A stretch of 64,000 nucleotides of DNA from Microbaculum sp051390635. Lineage in GTDB: Bacteria; Pseudomonadota; Alphaproteobacteria; Rhizobiales; Tepidamorphaceae. A program made the position numbers and the translations under genes. Below the pieces are notes generated by a model. It made no database searches. It saw nothing but the letters and a program-made list of their open reading frames with translations, and was not told where the DNA came from. How positions within the stretch are numbered: the first letter of the stretch is position 1; each line of letters begins with the position of its first letter. This document shows positions 26,257-36,756 of this stretch, in pieces. Location of the stretch: positions 62,001 to 126,000 of the forward strand of contig NZ_JBPODT010000004.1 in assembly GCF_051390635.1 (NCBI RefSeq), read 5' to 3'.

Positions 26257-27030
26257 TCAGCGTTCGACGAAGGCCTTTTCGATAACGTAGTGCCCCGGCC
26301 GCGAGGCCGATCCCTCCGAAAACCCCAGGTCCTTCATCATCTCGACCATGTCGGCGAGCATCGCCGGACCGCCGCAGATCATCACCCGGTCGGCTTCCGG
26401 ATCGAGCGGCGGCAGGCCGAACGACGCCGAAACCTCGCCGGTGCGCAACAGGTCGGTGACCCGGCCCTTGCGCTCGTACGGCTCGCGCGTGACGGTCGGA
26501 TAGTAGCGCAGCTTGTCGCCGATGATCTCGGCGAGAATTTCGTCCTTGAGAACGCTGTCGACGATCCGCTCGCCGTAGGCGAGGTCGTCGACGAAGCGGC
26601 AACCGTGGACGAGAACCACCGCCTCGAAGCGCTCGTAGACCTCCGGATCCTTGATGATCGAGACGAACGGGGCGACGCCCGTGCCGGTGGAGATCAGATA
26701 GAGGCGCTTGCCCGGCAACAGGCTGTCCTGGACCAGGGTGCCGGTGGGCTTGTGGCCGACCAGGATCTGGTCGCCTTCCTTGATCTGGGCAAGCCGCGAC
26801 GTCAGCGGACCGTCGGGCACCTTGATGGAGAAGAACTCGAGGGTGTCCTCGTGGTTCGCGCTCGCCATCGAATAGGCGCGCAGCAGCGGACGCCCGTCGA
26901 CGGGCAGACCGATCATCACGAACTGGCCGTTCTCGAACCGGAAACCGGGATCACGGGTCGTGCGAAAGGAAAACAGGCGGTCCGTCCAGTGATGGACGTC
27001 GAGGACACGTTGGGTATCGATCGCGGCCAT
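26257..27030 (-). CDS. fpr: Ferredoxin-NADP reductase
   Basis: The 257-residue flavoprotein exchanges electrons between NADPH and ferredoxin or flavodoxin. It has the FAD motif RAYSMAS, the NADP-binding STGTGVAPFVSI and VMICGGPAML, and the C-terminal GHYVIEKAFVER ending typical of bacterial subclass IA Fpr of the Azotobacter/Rhodobacter type. I chose the ATG at 27030, preceded by GCGGAG at suitable distance, because the protein then begins near the family start. The upstream ATG at 27063 lies inside the putative promoter repeats. It could supply electrons to the iron-sulfur reductase downstream. In relatives fpr is a redox-stress gene. Confidence 0.95.
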   Translation of the reverse strand: MAAIDTQRVLDVHHWTDRLFSFRTTRDPGFRFENGQFVMIGLPVDGRPLLRAYSMASANHEDTLEFFSIKVPDGPLTSRLAQIKEGDQILVGHKPTGTLVQDSLLPGKRLYLISTGTGVAPFVSIIKDPEVYERFEAVVLVHGCRFVDDLAYGERIVDSVLKDEILAEIIGDKLRYYPTVTREPYERKGRVTDLLRTGEVSASFGLPPLDPEADRVMICGGPAMLADMVEMMKDLGFSEGSASRPGHYVIEKAFVER

Positions 27031-27055
27031 TGCGAGCACTCCGCGGAGATCATTC

Positions 27056-27105
27056 GTGTACATACGTTATCGCACATACGTTAGTACACAAATGATCTGT
27101 GTCAA
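27056..27105 (-). promoter_or_regulatory. fpr promoter with tandem operator-like repeats
   Basis: On the minus strand TTGACA (27100-27105) lies 16 bases before TAACGT (27078-27083). The ten-base sequence ACATACGTTA occurs twice on the plus strand, at 27060-27069 and 27074-27083, with a 14-base period. GTGTAC at 27056-27061 and GTACAC at 27084-27089 bracket them as an inverted repeat. One repeat covers the -10 box, so the array is well placed for a repressor. The regulator is unknown. Confidence 0.55.
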
Positions 27106-27143
27106 TCGGACTCTTCGATCCGGCGGTGCGGGAATCCGCGCCG

Positions 27144-27470
27144 CTATTTGCCGCGCAGCGAGTGAATGAAGGCGACGACGTCGCGCTTCTCGTCCTCGAA
27201 CAGGCGGAAGGTCGTCATCGGGAAGTGGTCCTCATGCACGATCCGGGTCAGATAGGCCCTGTCGCGGCCCTCGCGATTGGCGATCTGCTCGAAGGTCGGG
27301 GCGCGGTCGGGATCGGTGTTTACACCGTTGACCGAGTGGCACAGCGAACACCATTTTTCAACGACGAGCCGGCCGTTGACGGGATCGCCGGCGGCCACCG
27401 TGGCCGATGCGCCAGGCACCAGCACCACAAGGACAAAGAGGAAAAGGAAAACGCGGCGTCGATTCAGCAT
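27144..27470 (-). CDS. Small periplasmic c-type cytochrome
   Basis: The 108-residue protein has a basic N-terminus and hydrophobic signal (NRRRVFLFLFVLVVLVPGASA) and one haem c site, Cys41-Ser-Leu-Cys44-His45. The likely sixth ligand is Met85 in HFPMTTF, followed by a C-terminal helix (EKRDVVAFIHSL), as in class I cytochromes. It acts as a periplasmic electron carrier. It lies upstream of fpr on the same strand but is separated by the fpr promoter, so it is probably its own transcript. The partner is unknown. Confidence 0.88.
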   Translation of the reverse strand: MLNRRRVFLFLFVLVVLVPGASATVAAGDPVNGRLVVEKWCSLCHSVNGVNTDPDRAPTFEQIANREGRDRAYLTRIVHEDHFPMTTFRLFEDEKRDVVAFIHSLRGK

Positions 27471-27694
27471 GCGCGCGAGCCTAGCAGATCGGCGAAGCGA
27501 TTGCCTCTGGTATGGGGACGCGGAGAACGCGACCAGTCCAGGCCTCGCGGCATCCCCTGCCGACTAAATTCTTGATTGGTCAAATTTTAGCCGGCGCGCT
27601 CAACCACCGGTAACGCGCACGCGTGTATTTCCGAAGCTGTGGGGCGACTGACCAGGCAGGACGGAGGGCAGAGTGGAGGCTGACGGCTTTGTCC

Positions 27695-28765
27695 ATGATA
27701 CCAACCGCGCGCCCACGCGATCTCAAACGCCGCGTTCTGGTTCCAGGCGCTCTTCTGTTCGCTTTTTTTCTTGTCTTCGTTCTTGGCGCCCCCGCACGGG
27801 CACAGGCCGCGACCGCGCTCAACTGCGCCGCGGCGCCCAGCGAATGCGGCTATCCCGACGCGACGAACACGGGGATCGTCACCAAGCTGAAGGTCAAGAA
27901 GGTCATCAGAATCAAGAAAAAGAAGTGGGTCATCAAGCGCAAGAAGCTGCGCGGAAAGAAACGGTTCCGGTTCATCACCCGGTATCGTGAAGTCGACGTC
28001 GACCTCCAGACCATTCCCGACGACGTCCAGTCCGGCCCGGGCTGGCGCTGGGACCCGCGCGGATGGGTCACGATCGACACCGAAGGCGCGGTGTTCAGGG
28101 ATTATATCGTCAATGGTCCGGTCGACGTCGTCGCCGACAATGTGACCATCGACAACGTTCGCGTCTACAGCAGCGGATATTTCGGCATCGCGATCCGGCA
28201 TGCCGACAATACCACGATCGATCGCTGCACGGTCGGTCCGGCCAAGGGCGAGCGCCGGGTCGAGGCCGCGATCAAGGACGTCTACGGGGACGCGAAGAAC
28301 ACGACGATCCGCCGATGCAACATCTACGGGTGGTCAACGGGCGTCCAAATCTACCAGGGCCTGATCGCGCACAATTTCATTCACAGCCCCGGCTTCGAGC
28401 CCGGAGACCACACCAACGGCACGACGTCGACCGGGTCCACCCAGCAACTCGACATCATTCACAACACGGTCTTCAATCCCCTGGGACAGACCGACGCCAT
28501 CAGCCTGTTCCAGGATTTCGGACTGGAGGCCAACCGGACCATCTCGGACAACCTGATGGCGGGGGGCGGCTACACGCTGTACGCGGGACAGAACAGCGGC
28601 GCGCCGGCCACCTACAACATCAAGGTCACGAACAACCGGTTCTCGCGCCTCTATTTCACCCGCGGCGGCTACTACGGCCCCGTCACGGCCTACAATCCGG
28701 ACGGTGTCGGGAACGTCTGGTCGGGCAACATCTGGGACGATACGGGCGCGCCCGTACATCACTGA
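27695..28765 (+). CDS. Secreted right-handed parallel beta-helix protein with Lys-rich insert
   Basis: The 356-residue protein has a basic start, a long hydrophobic signal ending APARAQA, then the CGYPDATNTG motif that opens many secreted beta-helix proteins. Residues about 64-98 are an unusual basic stretch with close to twenty Lys or Arg (VTKLKVKKVIRIKKKKWVIK, then KRKKLRGKKRFRF). The rest is a series of Asn/Ile-rich short strands (ADNTTIDRCTVG, IHNTVFNP) as in polysaccharide-binding or lyase beta-helices. No catalytic residues can be named. GGAGG lies nine bases before an in-frame TTG at 27689, which may be the true start instead of the ATG. It stands alone and converges on the dehydrogenase gene. 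Confidence 0.8.
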   Translation: MIPTARPRDLKRRVLVPGALLFAFFLVFVLGAPARAQAATALNCAAAPSECGYPDATNTGIVTKLKVKKVIRIKKKKWVIKRKKLRGKKRFRFITRYREVDVDLQTIPDDVQSGPGWRWDPRGWVTIDTEGAVFRDYIVNGPVDVVADNVTIDNVRVYSSGYFGIAIRHADNTTIDRCTVGPAKGERRVEAAIKDVYGDAKNTTIRRCNIYGWSTGVQIYQGLIAHNFIHSPGFEPGDHTNGTTSTGSTQQLDIIHNTVFNPLGQTDAISLFQDFGLEANRTISDNLMAGGGYTLYAGQNSGAPATYNIKVTNNRFSRLYFTRGGYYGPVTAYNPDGVGNVWSGNIWDDTGAPVHH

Positions 28766-28810
28766 TGGACCCGTAGACCACGAAGGGAAACGGGCCCGGA
28801 CCGGAACGGG

Positions 28811-28859
28811 CGACGCGGGGACCGGTGGGCGAAGCCGCTTCGTCCCCCGCCCCGCGTCG
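28811..28859. terminator. Bidirectional cruciform-like terminator
   Basis: A perfect 10-base repeat, CGACGCGGGG at 28811-28820 and CCCCGCGTCG at 28850-28859, encloses a second small hairpin (CGAAG at 28830-28834, CTTCG at 28838-28842). It lies between two converging genes and so can end both transcripts. No T-run is present. Confidence 0.55.
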
Positions 28860-28866
28860 TTCACCC

Positions 28867-30306
28867 TCAGCCGTGCTTCACCATGACGTGGCGCAGGGCG
28901 GTGTAGTCCTCGAGCGCGTAGAGCGACATGTCCTTGCCGTAGCCGGACTGCTTCAGGCCACCATGCGGCATCTCGTTGACCAGCATGAAGTGGGTGTTGA
29001 TCCAGGTGCAGCCGTACTGCAGCCGCGCCGCCGTCGCCATCGCCCGCGACACGTCGCCGGTCCACACCGACGAGGCGAGGCCGTAGTCGGAATCATTGGC
29101 CCAGACGACCGCCTCCTCGACGTCCGAGAACCGCGTGACCGAGACGACGGGCCCGAATACCTCGCGGCGAACGATCTCGTCTGTCTGCAGGGCGCCCGCG
29201 ACGACGGTGGGCTGATAGAAGAAGCCGTTGCCCTCCGCCGGCTTGCCGCCGGTGGTGATCTCGATGTGGTTCAGTTCCGATGCCCGCTCCACGAAGCTCG
29301 ACACGCGCTCGCGCTGGCGCTTCGAGATCAGCGGACCAATCTCGTTCACCGAATCGTCTTCGTCGTCGTACTTGATGGTCGAAACGGCGGACGACAGGTC
29401 GGCGACGAGCTTTTCGTAGACCTTGTCGCCGGCATAGATGCGGCAGGCGGCGGTGCAATCCTGGCCGGCATTGTAATAGCCGAAGGCGCGCAGCCCCTCG
29501 ACGACCTCGCCGATATCGGCGTCATCGAAGACGATGACGGGCGCCTTGCCGCCAAGCTCCAGGTGCGTGCGCTTCACCGACCTGGCGGCGGCCTGCAGGA
29601 TCTTCTTGCCGGTGGCGACGTCGCCGGTCAGCGAGATCATGTCAACCTTCGGATGATTGATCAGCGCGTTGCCGACGCTCTCGCCGCGGCCCAGAACCAC
29701 GTTGACGACGCCCTCGGGCAGCACGTCGGCGAGGATCCTGGCGAATTTCAGCGCGGTCAGTGGCGTCTGCTCGGAGGGCTTGAAGACGACCGTGTTGCCG
29801 CCGCCGATCGCCGGCGCGAGCTTCCAGGCCATCATCATCAGGGGATAGTTCCACGGCGCGATGGAGGCGACGACACCGATCGGGTCGCGGCGGACCATCG
29901 AAGTGAAGCCGGACATATACTCGCCCGCGGCCGTGCCGGGCACGCAGCGAACGGCACCGGCGAAGAAGCGGTAGCAGTCTACGATCGCCGGGATCTCGTC
30001 CCCCTTCACCGCATTGATCGGCTTGCCGCAGTTCAGCGCCTCGAGCGCGGCGAACGCATCGGCCTCGGCCTCGATGCGCTCGGCGATCTTGAGCAAATAG
30101 CCCGACCGCTCGGCCGGCGTGGTGCGCGACCATGTGGTGAACGCCTTCGCGGCCGCGGCGACGGCGGCGTCGATCTGGGCGCCGGACGCCTCGGGCAGAT
30201 CGAGGATGGTCTCGCCGGTCTTCGGATTGAGGATCGTCTCGGGCGTTTCCTTGCCGGCCTCGAACCGGGAGCCGATCAGCATTTCGGTATTCACGGGCGC
30301 ATTCAT
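28867..30306 (-). CDS. Aldehyde dehydrogenase, gamma-aminobutyraldehyde dehydrogenase type
   Basis: The 479-residue NAD(P)-dependent enzyme has the aldehyde dehydrogenase active site: Asn153 (PWNYPLM), Glu250 (THLELGGKAP) and nucleophile Cys284 (NAGQDCTAACR). The segments EALNCGKPI and AGQDCTA are typical of aminobutyraldehyde/betaine aldehyde dehydrogenases. The gene lies 26 bases after a polyamine-type ABC permease gene on the same strand. The likely job is oxidation of 4-aminobutanal made from putrescine to GABA. No putrescine aminotransferase or oxidase gene is in the window. Betaine aldehyde or another amino-aldehyde is possible. The ATG at 30306 gives the standard length; sequence in frame upstream is shadow coding. 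Confidence 0.9.
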   Translation of the reverse strand: MNAPVNTEMLIGSRFEAGKETPETILNPKTGETILDLPEASGAQIDAAVAAAAKAFTTWSRTTPAERSGYLLKIAERIEAEADAFAALEALNCGKPINAVKGDEIPAIVDCYRFFAGAVRCVPGTAAGEYMSGFTSMVRRDPIGVVASIAPWNYPLMMMAWKLAPAIGGGNTVVFKPSEQTPLTALKFARILADVLPEGVVNVVLGRGESVGNALINHPKVDMISLTGDVATGKKILQAAARSVKRTHLELGGKAPVIVFDDADIGEVVEGLRAFGYYNAGQDCTAACRIYAGDKVYEKLVADLSSAVSTIKYDDEDDSVNEIGPLISKRQRERVSSFVERASELNHIEITTGGKPAEGNGFFYQPTVVAGALQTDEIVRREVFGPVVSVTRFSDVEEAVVWANDSDYGLASSVWTGDVSRAMATAARLQYGCTWINTHFMLVNEMPHGGLKQSGYGKDMSLYALEDYTALRHVMVKHG

Positions 30307-30332
30307 GGGGCACTCCCTCACTTGAAGCGACT

Positions 30333-31148
30333 TCACTTGCCGTGGCCGGCGATCTCGGCGCCGCCGCGGGTCAGGTAGTAGGCGGCGACGATGGGCAGGA
30401 GCGTCACCAGGACGACCACCATCGCCACCACGTTGGTGACGGGACGCTGGCGCGGGCGCACCAGCTCCTCCAGCATCCAGATCGGCAGGGTCGCCTGCTG
30501 TCCGGCGGTGAAGGTCGTGACGATCACCTCGTCGAAGGACAGCGCGAAGGCGAGCATGCCGCCGGCGACGAGCGCCGTGCCGATATTGGGCAGGATCACG
30601 TAGCGCAGGGTCTGGAACCCGTCGGCGCCGAGGTCCATCGAGGCCTCGATCAGCGAGCCGGAGGTGCGCCGGAAACGCGCGATCGCGTTGTTGTAGACGA
30701 CGACGACGCAGAAGGTCGCGTGGCCGAGCACGATGGTCCAGACGGAGAAGGGAATATCGGCGATCGAGAAGGCCGAACGCAGGGCGATGCCGGTGATGAT
30801 GCCGGGCAGCGCGATCGGCAGGATGACCAGGAGCGAGATCGTCTCCCGGCCGAAAAAGCGCGAACCGGACACGGCGGCGGCGCAGAGCGTACCGAGAACG
30901 AGCGCGATCACGGTGGATATGCTGGCCACCTTGAGGGACAGGCCGAGCGCATCCCAGACGTCGGGACGGTTCCACGTCACGCCGAGCCACTGCAGCGTGA
31001 AGCCGGGCGGCGGCCACTGGTAGCTGCGCTCCTCGGTGGTGAAGGCATAGACGAAGATCAGCAGGATTGGCAGGTGCAGGAACAGAAGGCCCGCGGCGGC
31101 GGCGATCTTCAGCCCCAGCGGTGCGCGGTATCCCCGGTCAGAGCGCAT
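30333..31148 (-). CDS. Polyamine-type ABC transporter permease (PotC/PotI-like)
   Basis: The 271-residue inner-membrane permease has six hydrophobic segments and the EAA coupling loop, EASMDLGADGFQTLRYVILPNIGTAL in part. The start region LFLHLPILLIFVYAFTTEE is typical of PotC/YdcV. It overlaps the end of the PotB-like gene by 11 bases. It forms the channel with that protein. Confidence 0.93.
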   Translation of the reverse strand: MRSDRGYRAPLGLKIAAAAGLLFLHLPILLIFVYAFTTEERSYQWPPPGFTLQWLGVTWNRPDVWDALGLSLKVASISTVIALVLGTLCAAAVSGSRFFGRETISLLVILPIALPGIITGIALRSAFSIADIPFSVWTIVLGHATFCVVVVYNNAIARFRRTSGSLIEASMDLGADGFQTLRYVILPNIGTALVAGGMLAFALSFDEVIVTTFTAGQQATLPIWMLEELVRPRQRPVTNVVAMVVVLVTLLPIVAAYYLTRGGAEIAGHGK

Positions 31149-32084
31149 CGAAGGCCCCCAGCCGTTTGGCGCCCCAGAGATAGAAGCCCATGATGACGAT
31201 CGGGACGACGGTGAAGGCCGCCGCCAAAGGGATGTTTCCGGCCGTGCCCTGCTGGGCGTAGACCGCCTGGCCGATGAACAGCCGTGACGAGCCGACGATC
31301 TGCGGGATGATGTAGTCGCCGAGCGTCAGCGAGAAGGTGAAGATCGAGCCGGCGACGATGCCCGGCAGCGCCAGCGGCAGCAGCACGTTGCGAAACGTCT
31401 GTCCCGGCGCCGCGCCGAGATCCGAGGACGCCTCGATCAGACTGACCGGCACCCGCTCCAGGGCCGCCTGCGTCGGCAGGATCATGAACGGCAGCCAGAC
31501 GTAGAGGAACACCAGGAAGGTGCCGATATAGCTCACCGACAGCGAGTTGCCGCCCAGGACCGGGATCGACAAGACCGCGTCGAGCAGCCACATCAGGTGC
31601 AGCTTGGTGAAGACCCAGGTGAGGATGCCCTCCTTGGCCAAGATCAGCTTCCAGGCATAGACCTTGACCAGATAGCTCGACCACAGCGGCAGCATGGCGC
31701 CGAGATAGAACAGCGCCTTCCATTTGCCGCGCGCGTATCGGGCCGCGTAGTAGGCGACCGGAAAGGCGACGATCGCCGCGGCCAAGGTAACAGCCGAGGC
31801 CATCAGGACCGACCGCAGGATGATGTCCATGTTGGACGGGCGCAAAAGCTCGCCGTAGGTCTTCAGGGTGAGCTCGTAGCGGATCAGGCCGGAGAACTCG
31901 TCGATCGAGAAAAAGCTCTGGGCCAGTAGCGCGAACAGCGAACCGAGATAGATGATGCCCAGCCAGAGGACCGGCGGCGCCAGCATCGCCAGCAGCAACA
32001 GTCCCGGCCGACGCCACAGCAGATCCGACAGGCTTGCGAGTACGCCGCCGCGGCCGGGCAGGATGGCGTGGGAGGCCGCCGCGC

Positions 32085-32088
<4 letters not shown>
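31138..32088 (-). CDS. Polyamine-type ABC transporter permease (PotB/PotH-like)
   Basis: The 316-residue permease shows the PotB/PotH pattern: an N-terminal helix with LLLAMLAPPVLWLGIIYLGS, a long periplasmic loop before the core, and the EAA loop EASSDLGAAPGQTFRNVLLP. Its ATG overlaps the ATPase stop by four bases and its end overlaps the PotC-like start. Six or more membrane segments are visible. Substrate assignment to putrescine or spermidine comes from family and from the adjacent aldehyde dehydrogenase. Confidence 0.93.
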
Positions 32089-33080
<992 letters not shown>

Positions 33081-33162
33081 AAACGCATTCGCCGTCTGGC
33101 TTCTGCCGCTAGCCGAAGCGGACCACGATGCCCGCCATATCGCCGCGGCCTGTCTGTATTCC

Positions 33163-33245
33163 GCTCATTCCCGCGCGGGCGGGAATCCACAGCCTGGGGC
33201 ACCGGCGCGCCGTGTTGCTCCTGGGCTCCCGCTTTTGCGGGAGCG
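33163..33245. repeat. REP-like palindromic element pair (second copy)
   Basis: The arm CTCATTCCCGCGCGGGCGGGA at about 33164-33184 and the opposing TCCCGCTTTTGCGGGAGCGAG at about 33227-33247 are diverged copies of the element at 13539-13618. Each arm forms its own short hairpin. The rest of the 280-base gap between the binding protein and the ATPase gene (33081-33361) shows no gene or promoter I can support. Confidence 0.65.
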
Positions 33246-33361
33246 AGCGGAGCAAGGTGTCGGCACCGCGCCCCAGGCAAACTCCCGAGCCGCGCCTCCC
33301 CGTCGACCCGGACGGCCCTGCGGCCATCCGGGCAACGAGAGAGCACCCGCGTCACGGCGAT

Positions 33362-34519
<1,158 letters not shown>

Positions 34520-34587
34520 GTGTTCTCTCCCGGTCAACGCGCCGCCACCCTCCCGGCGGCGCACTCCCGGGACCGTATCGTCATGAC

Positions 34588-34605
34588 TTGCGAACGGTTT
34601 CGCAA
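34588..34605. promoter_or_regulatory. Inverted repeat upstream of the polyamine-type binding-protein gene
   Basis: TTGCGAA (34588-34594) and TTCGCAA (34599-34605) form a perfect seven-base inverted repeat with a four-base spacer, about 70 bases before the start codon. It has no following T-run, so an operator is more likely than a terminator. Together with the palindrome at 34625-34645 it may form a two-site regulatory region. Confidence 0.4.
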
Positions 34606-34624
34606 TTTCATTTATCAGAAGGCC

Positions 34625-34645
34625 GGTATCGGAATATCCGATACC
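34625..34645. promoter_or_regulatory. Candidate LysR-type regulator binding site (ATC-N9-GAT)
   Basis: GGTATCGGA and TCCGATACC form nine-base arms around a three-base centre. The sequence contains ATC-N9-GAT with the T-N11-A core known for LysR-family sites. It lies seven bases beyond the lysR stop codon and about 106 bases upstream of the binding-protein start, on the side expected for control of the transporter operon. Confidence 0.5.
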
Positions 34646-34651
34646 CTTAGG

Positions 34652-35560
34652 TCACCGCTGCCGAAGCACCCGCTGGGTCTGGGCGATGCCGACGAAATCC
34701 CGGGCGGACTCCGGCAAGTGCGAACCGCGGCGCCAGACCACCCCGACCTGGACGACGGGGAGCGGGTCCGAGATGTCGCGGGATTCGATGCGGTCGCCTT
34801 CGAGCGACCATGGCCGGTAGACCAGATCGGGCAGGAGCGCGATGCCCGCGCCGGTGGCGACGAGGCTGCGCACCGCCTCGACCGAGCGCGTGCGAAAGGC
34901 GACGTGGGGCCGCGCGCCGAGCGCCGACAGAAGCTTGCCCGTATTCTCCTCGATCTCGTCGACGGTGAGCATGATCAGCGGTTCGGCGGCGATATCGCTG
35001 ACATTGATGATATCGGCGCTCGCCAGACGGTGGCCGAGCGGCAACCACAGCCGGTAGGGCGACACTTCGAGGATCTCCGCCTGCAGCGCCATGCGATCGC
35101 GCAGGTTGGAGATGACCATCACCGCGACGTCGAGCTCCCCGCCGATCAGCAGGTGTTCGAGATACTCGCCGTTATCCTCTATCGCGGAGACCTCGACCGC
35201 CGGAAAGGCGCGACGGTAGCGCGCCAGCAGATCCGACAGCACGTAGCCGGCGACGAGCGAGGTGACGCCGAGCTGCAACCTGCCGGTCGCGGCGGACTGC
35301 TCCTCGGAAAAGGTGCGGCGCGCATCCGATACGTCGGCCAGGATCTTGGTCGCGTGGCGGAGGAACTGATGGCCCTTGTGGGTGATCGACAGGCCGCGCG
35401 GATGGCGCTCGAACAGCTCGACCCCGAGATCGCGTTCCAGCTCCTTGATCGCCTCGGTCACCGCGGACTGCGAGATCGACAGGGTGTGCGCCGCGCCGGA
35501 AACGGTGCCTTGCCCGGCGACGGCGATGAAGTATTGGAGCTGACGGAGGGTGAAGGCCAT
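34652..35560 (-). CDS. LysR family transcriptional regulator
   Basis: The 302-residue protein has the LysR N-terminal winged helix-turn-helix (LRQLQYFIAVAGQGTVSGAAHTL, then SQSAVTEAIKELERDLGVELFER) and a C-terminal effector domain of two alpha/beta lobes (RLQLGVTSLVAGYVLSDLLARYRRAFP). It is encoded just upstream of the polyamine-type transporter on the same strand. A palindrome with LysR-site geometry lies between them. The likely role is substrate-dependent control of that operon. The effector is unknown. Confidence 0.93.
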   Translation of the reverse strand: MAFTLRQLQYFIAVAGQGTVSGAAHTLSISQSAVTEAIKELERDLGVELFERHPRGLSITHKGHQFLRHATKILADVSDARRTFSEEQSAATGRLQLGVTSLVAGYVLSDLLARYRRAFPAVEVSAIEDNGEYLEHLLIGGELDVAVMVISNLRDRMALQAEILEVSPYRLWLPLGHRLASADIINVSDIAAEPLIMLTVDEIEENTGKLLSALGARPHVAFRTRSVEAVRSLVATGAGIALLPDLVYRPWSLEGDRIESRDISDPLPVVQVGVVWRRGSHLPESARDFVGIAQTQRVLRQR

Positions 35561-35622
35561 CCGCGCACTAGACTACGCCGACGAACGGAATGGAAGCAGG
35601 CCGGCCGACAGACCGTATCGCC

Positions 35623-36585
35623 TCAAACCGCCTCCATCTCCGGGGCGTCGAAGGGGATTCCCGATCGGCGTTCGGCCAGACGGTGAATGAGCTGCTTCAG
35701 TACCCGCTTGAGAATTTCCGCCTCCGCCGGCGTATGGGTGCCGAGCAGACTGGATTCGTGGGCCTGCGCCCGGATGATCAGCGACGCCACCAGATCCTCT
35801 CCGGCCGGGGTAATCCGCACCAGAACCTTGCGCCGGTCATCCGGGTCGGCGGTCCGCCGGACGTGGCCCAGCTCTTCCAGCCGGTTGACGATCTTCGTCA
35901 CGTTCGGCTGCTTGAGAAGGGCGCGGGCGGCGATCTCACCGACGGGATGGCCCTCGCTGCCGCTGAGGATCGCGAGAATCCGCCACATCGGCACCGGCAC
36001 GCCGAGGCTGGCGAGTTCGGCATGGAACTCGGCGCTGGCCAGACTGGACGCGCGCGCGAGAAGATAAAGCAGATAGTCGTCCTGGAACGGGCCGTTGGTG
36101 AATTCGCCGGCATAGTGCGCGGTCGTGGCATAGCGGCCGGCGTGGTAAGCGAGCGGCACGCGGTTCTGCTCGTCGAAACTCTCGACGCGGCCGAGGAAGA
36201 TGACGTGATCGCCGCCCTCGTAGCACTGTTCCTTGGAACATTCGAAAACCGCGGCGCAGCCCTTCAGCACCGGCGCGCCGCCGGTACCCGGCGCCCATTC
36301 GACGCCGGAAAAACGGTCCTCGACGGGTCTGGCGAAGCGATCCGAGATCGCCTTCTGCTCGACCGACAAAACGTTCACGGCGAAATGCGAGGCGTTCTCG
36401 TAGGCCGAAAGGTTTTTCGACCGGCGCGCCAGGCTCCACAGGACGAGAGGCGGATCCAGTGAAACCGAATTGAAGGAATTGGCGGTAAGCCCAACCGGCT
36501 CGCCGTCCTCGTCCAGGGCGGTAATGACGGTCACACCGGTAACGAACCGTCCCAGCGCCATCCGAAAGGAATTCGCGTTGCTCAC
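35623..36585 (-). CDS. Flavin reductase fused to a MarR-like domain
   Basis: The 320-residue protein joins two domains. Residues 1-160 are a flavin-reductase-like split barrel (FRMALGRFVTGVTVITA, GLTANSFNSVSLDPPLVLWS, GDHVIFLGRVES). Residues about 170-315 are a MarR-type winged helix (EIAARALLKQPNVTKIVNRLEELG, then DPDDRRKVLVRIT). The same architecture and near-identical length occur in the C1 reductase of Acinetobacter 4-hydroxyphenylacetate hydroxylase, where the MarR-like part senses substrate and gates flavin release. I chose a GTG start because GGGAGG lies six bases upstream. The gene is divergent from the NicX operon and could supply reduced flavin to its oxygenase. Confidence 0.88.
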   Translation of the reverse strand: MSNANSFRMALGRFVTGVTVITALDEDGEPVGLTANSFNSVSLDPPLVLWSLARRSKNLSAYENASHFAVNVLSVEQKAISDRFARPVEDRFSGVEWAPGTGGAPVLKGCAAVFECSKEQCYEGGDHVIFLGRVESFDEQNRVPLAYHAGRYATTAHYAGEFTNGPFQDDYLLYLLARASSLASAEFHAELASLGVPVPMWRILAILSGSEGHPVGEIAARALLKQPNVTKIVNRLEELGHVRRTADPDDRRKVLVRITPAGEDLVASLIIRAQAHESSLLGTHTPAEAEILKRVLKQLIHRLAERRSGIPFDAPEMEAV

Positions 36586-36599
36586 CGCGGGCCTCCCTC

Positions 36600-36756
36600 G
36601 TGTCATTCTTCGCGCATGACTGCACGCCTTTATTTCAAGTATAAAATTATCACTTTTCATATAAAAAAGCGAGTGCTAGTCTTTATAAAAATACGAGGGT
36701 GATGAGCCCCGATGAGATCGCCTCACACGCAAGGCAAAGAAAAGGGACGGGGATAT
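36600..36756. promoter_or_regulatory. AT-rich divergent promoter region
   Basis: This stretch, especially 36630-36700, is far more AT-rich than the rest of the window and separates the divergent flavin-reductase and NicX operons. A plus-strand -10-like TATAAA lies at 36684-36689 and a minus-strand TATACT at 36638-36643. Neither has a good -35 box, which suggests an activator. The MarR-like domain encoded next door is a candidate binder. I could not define a clean palindrome. Confidence 0.5.

Noticed and set aside
30307..31017. N-terminal extension of the aldehyde dehydrogenase frame
   Set aside because: It overlaps the permease gene in another frame and has shadow composition. The ATG at 30306 gives the standard length.
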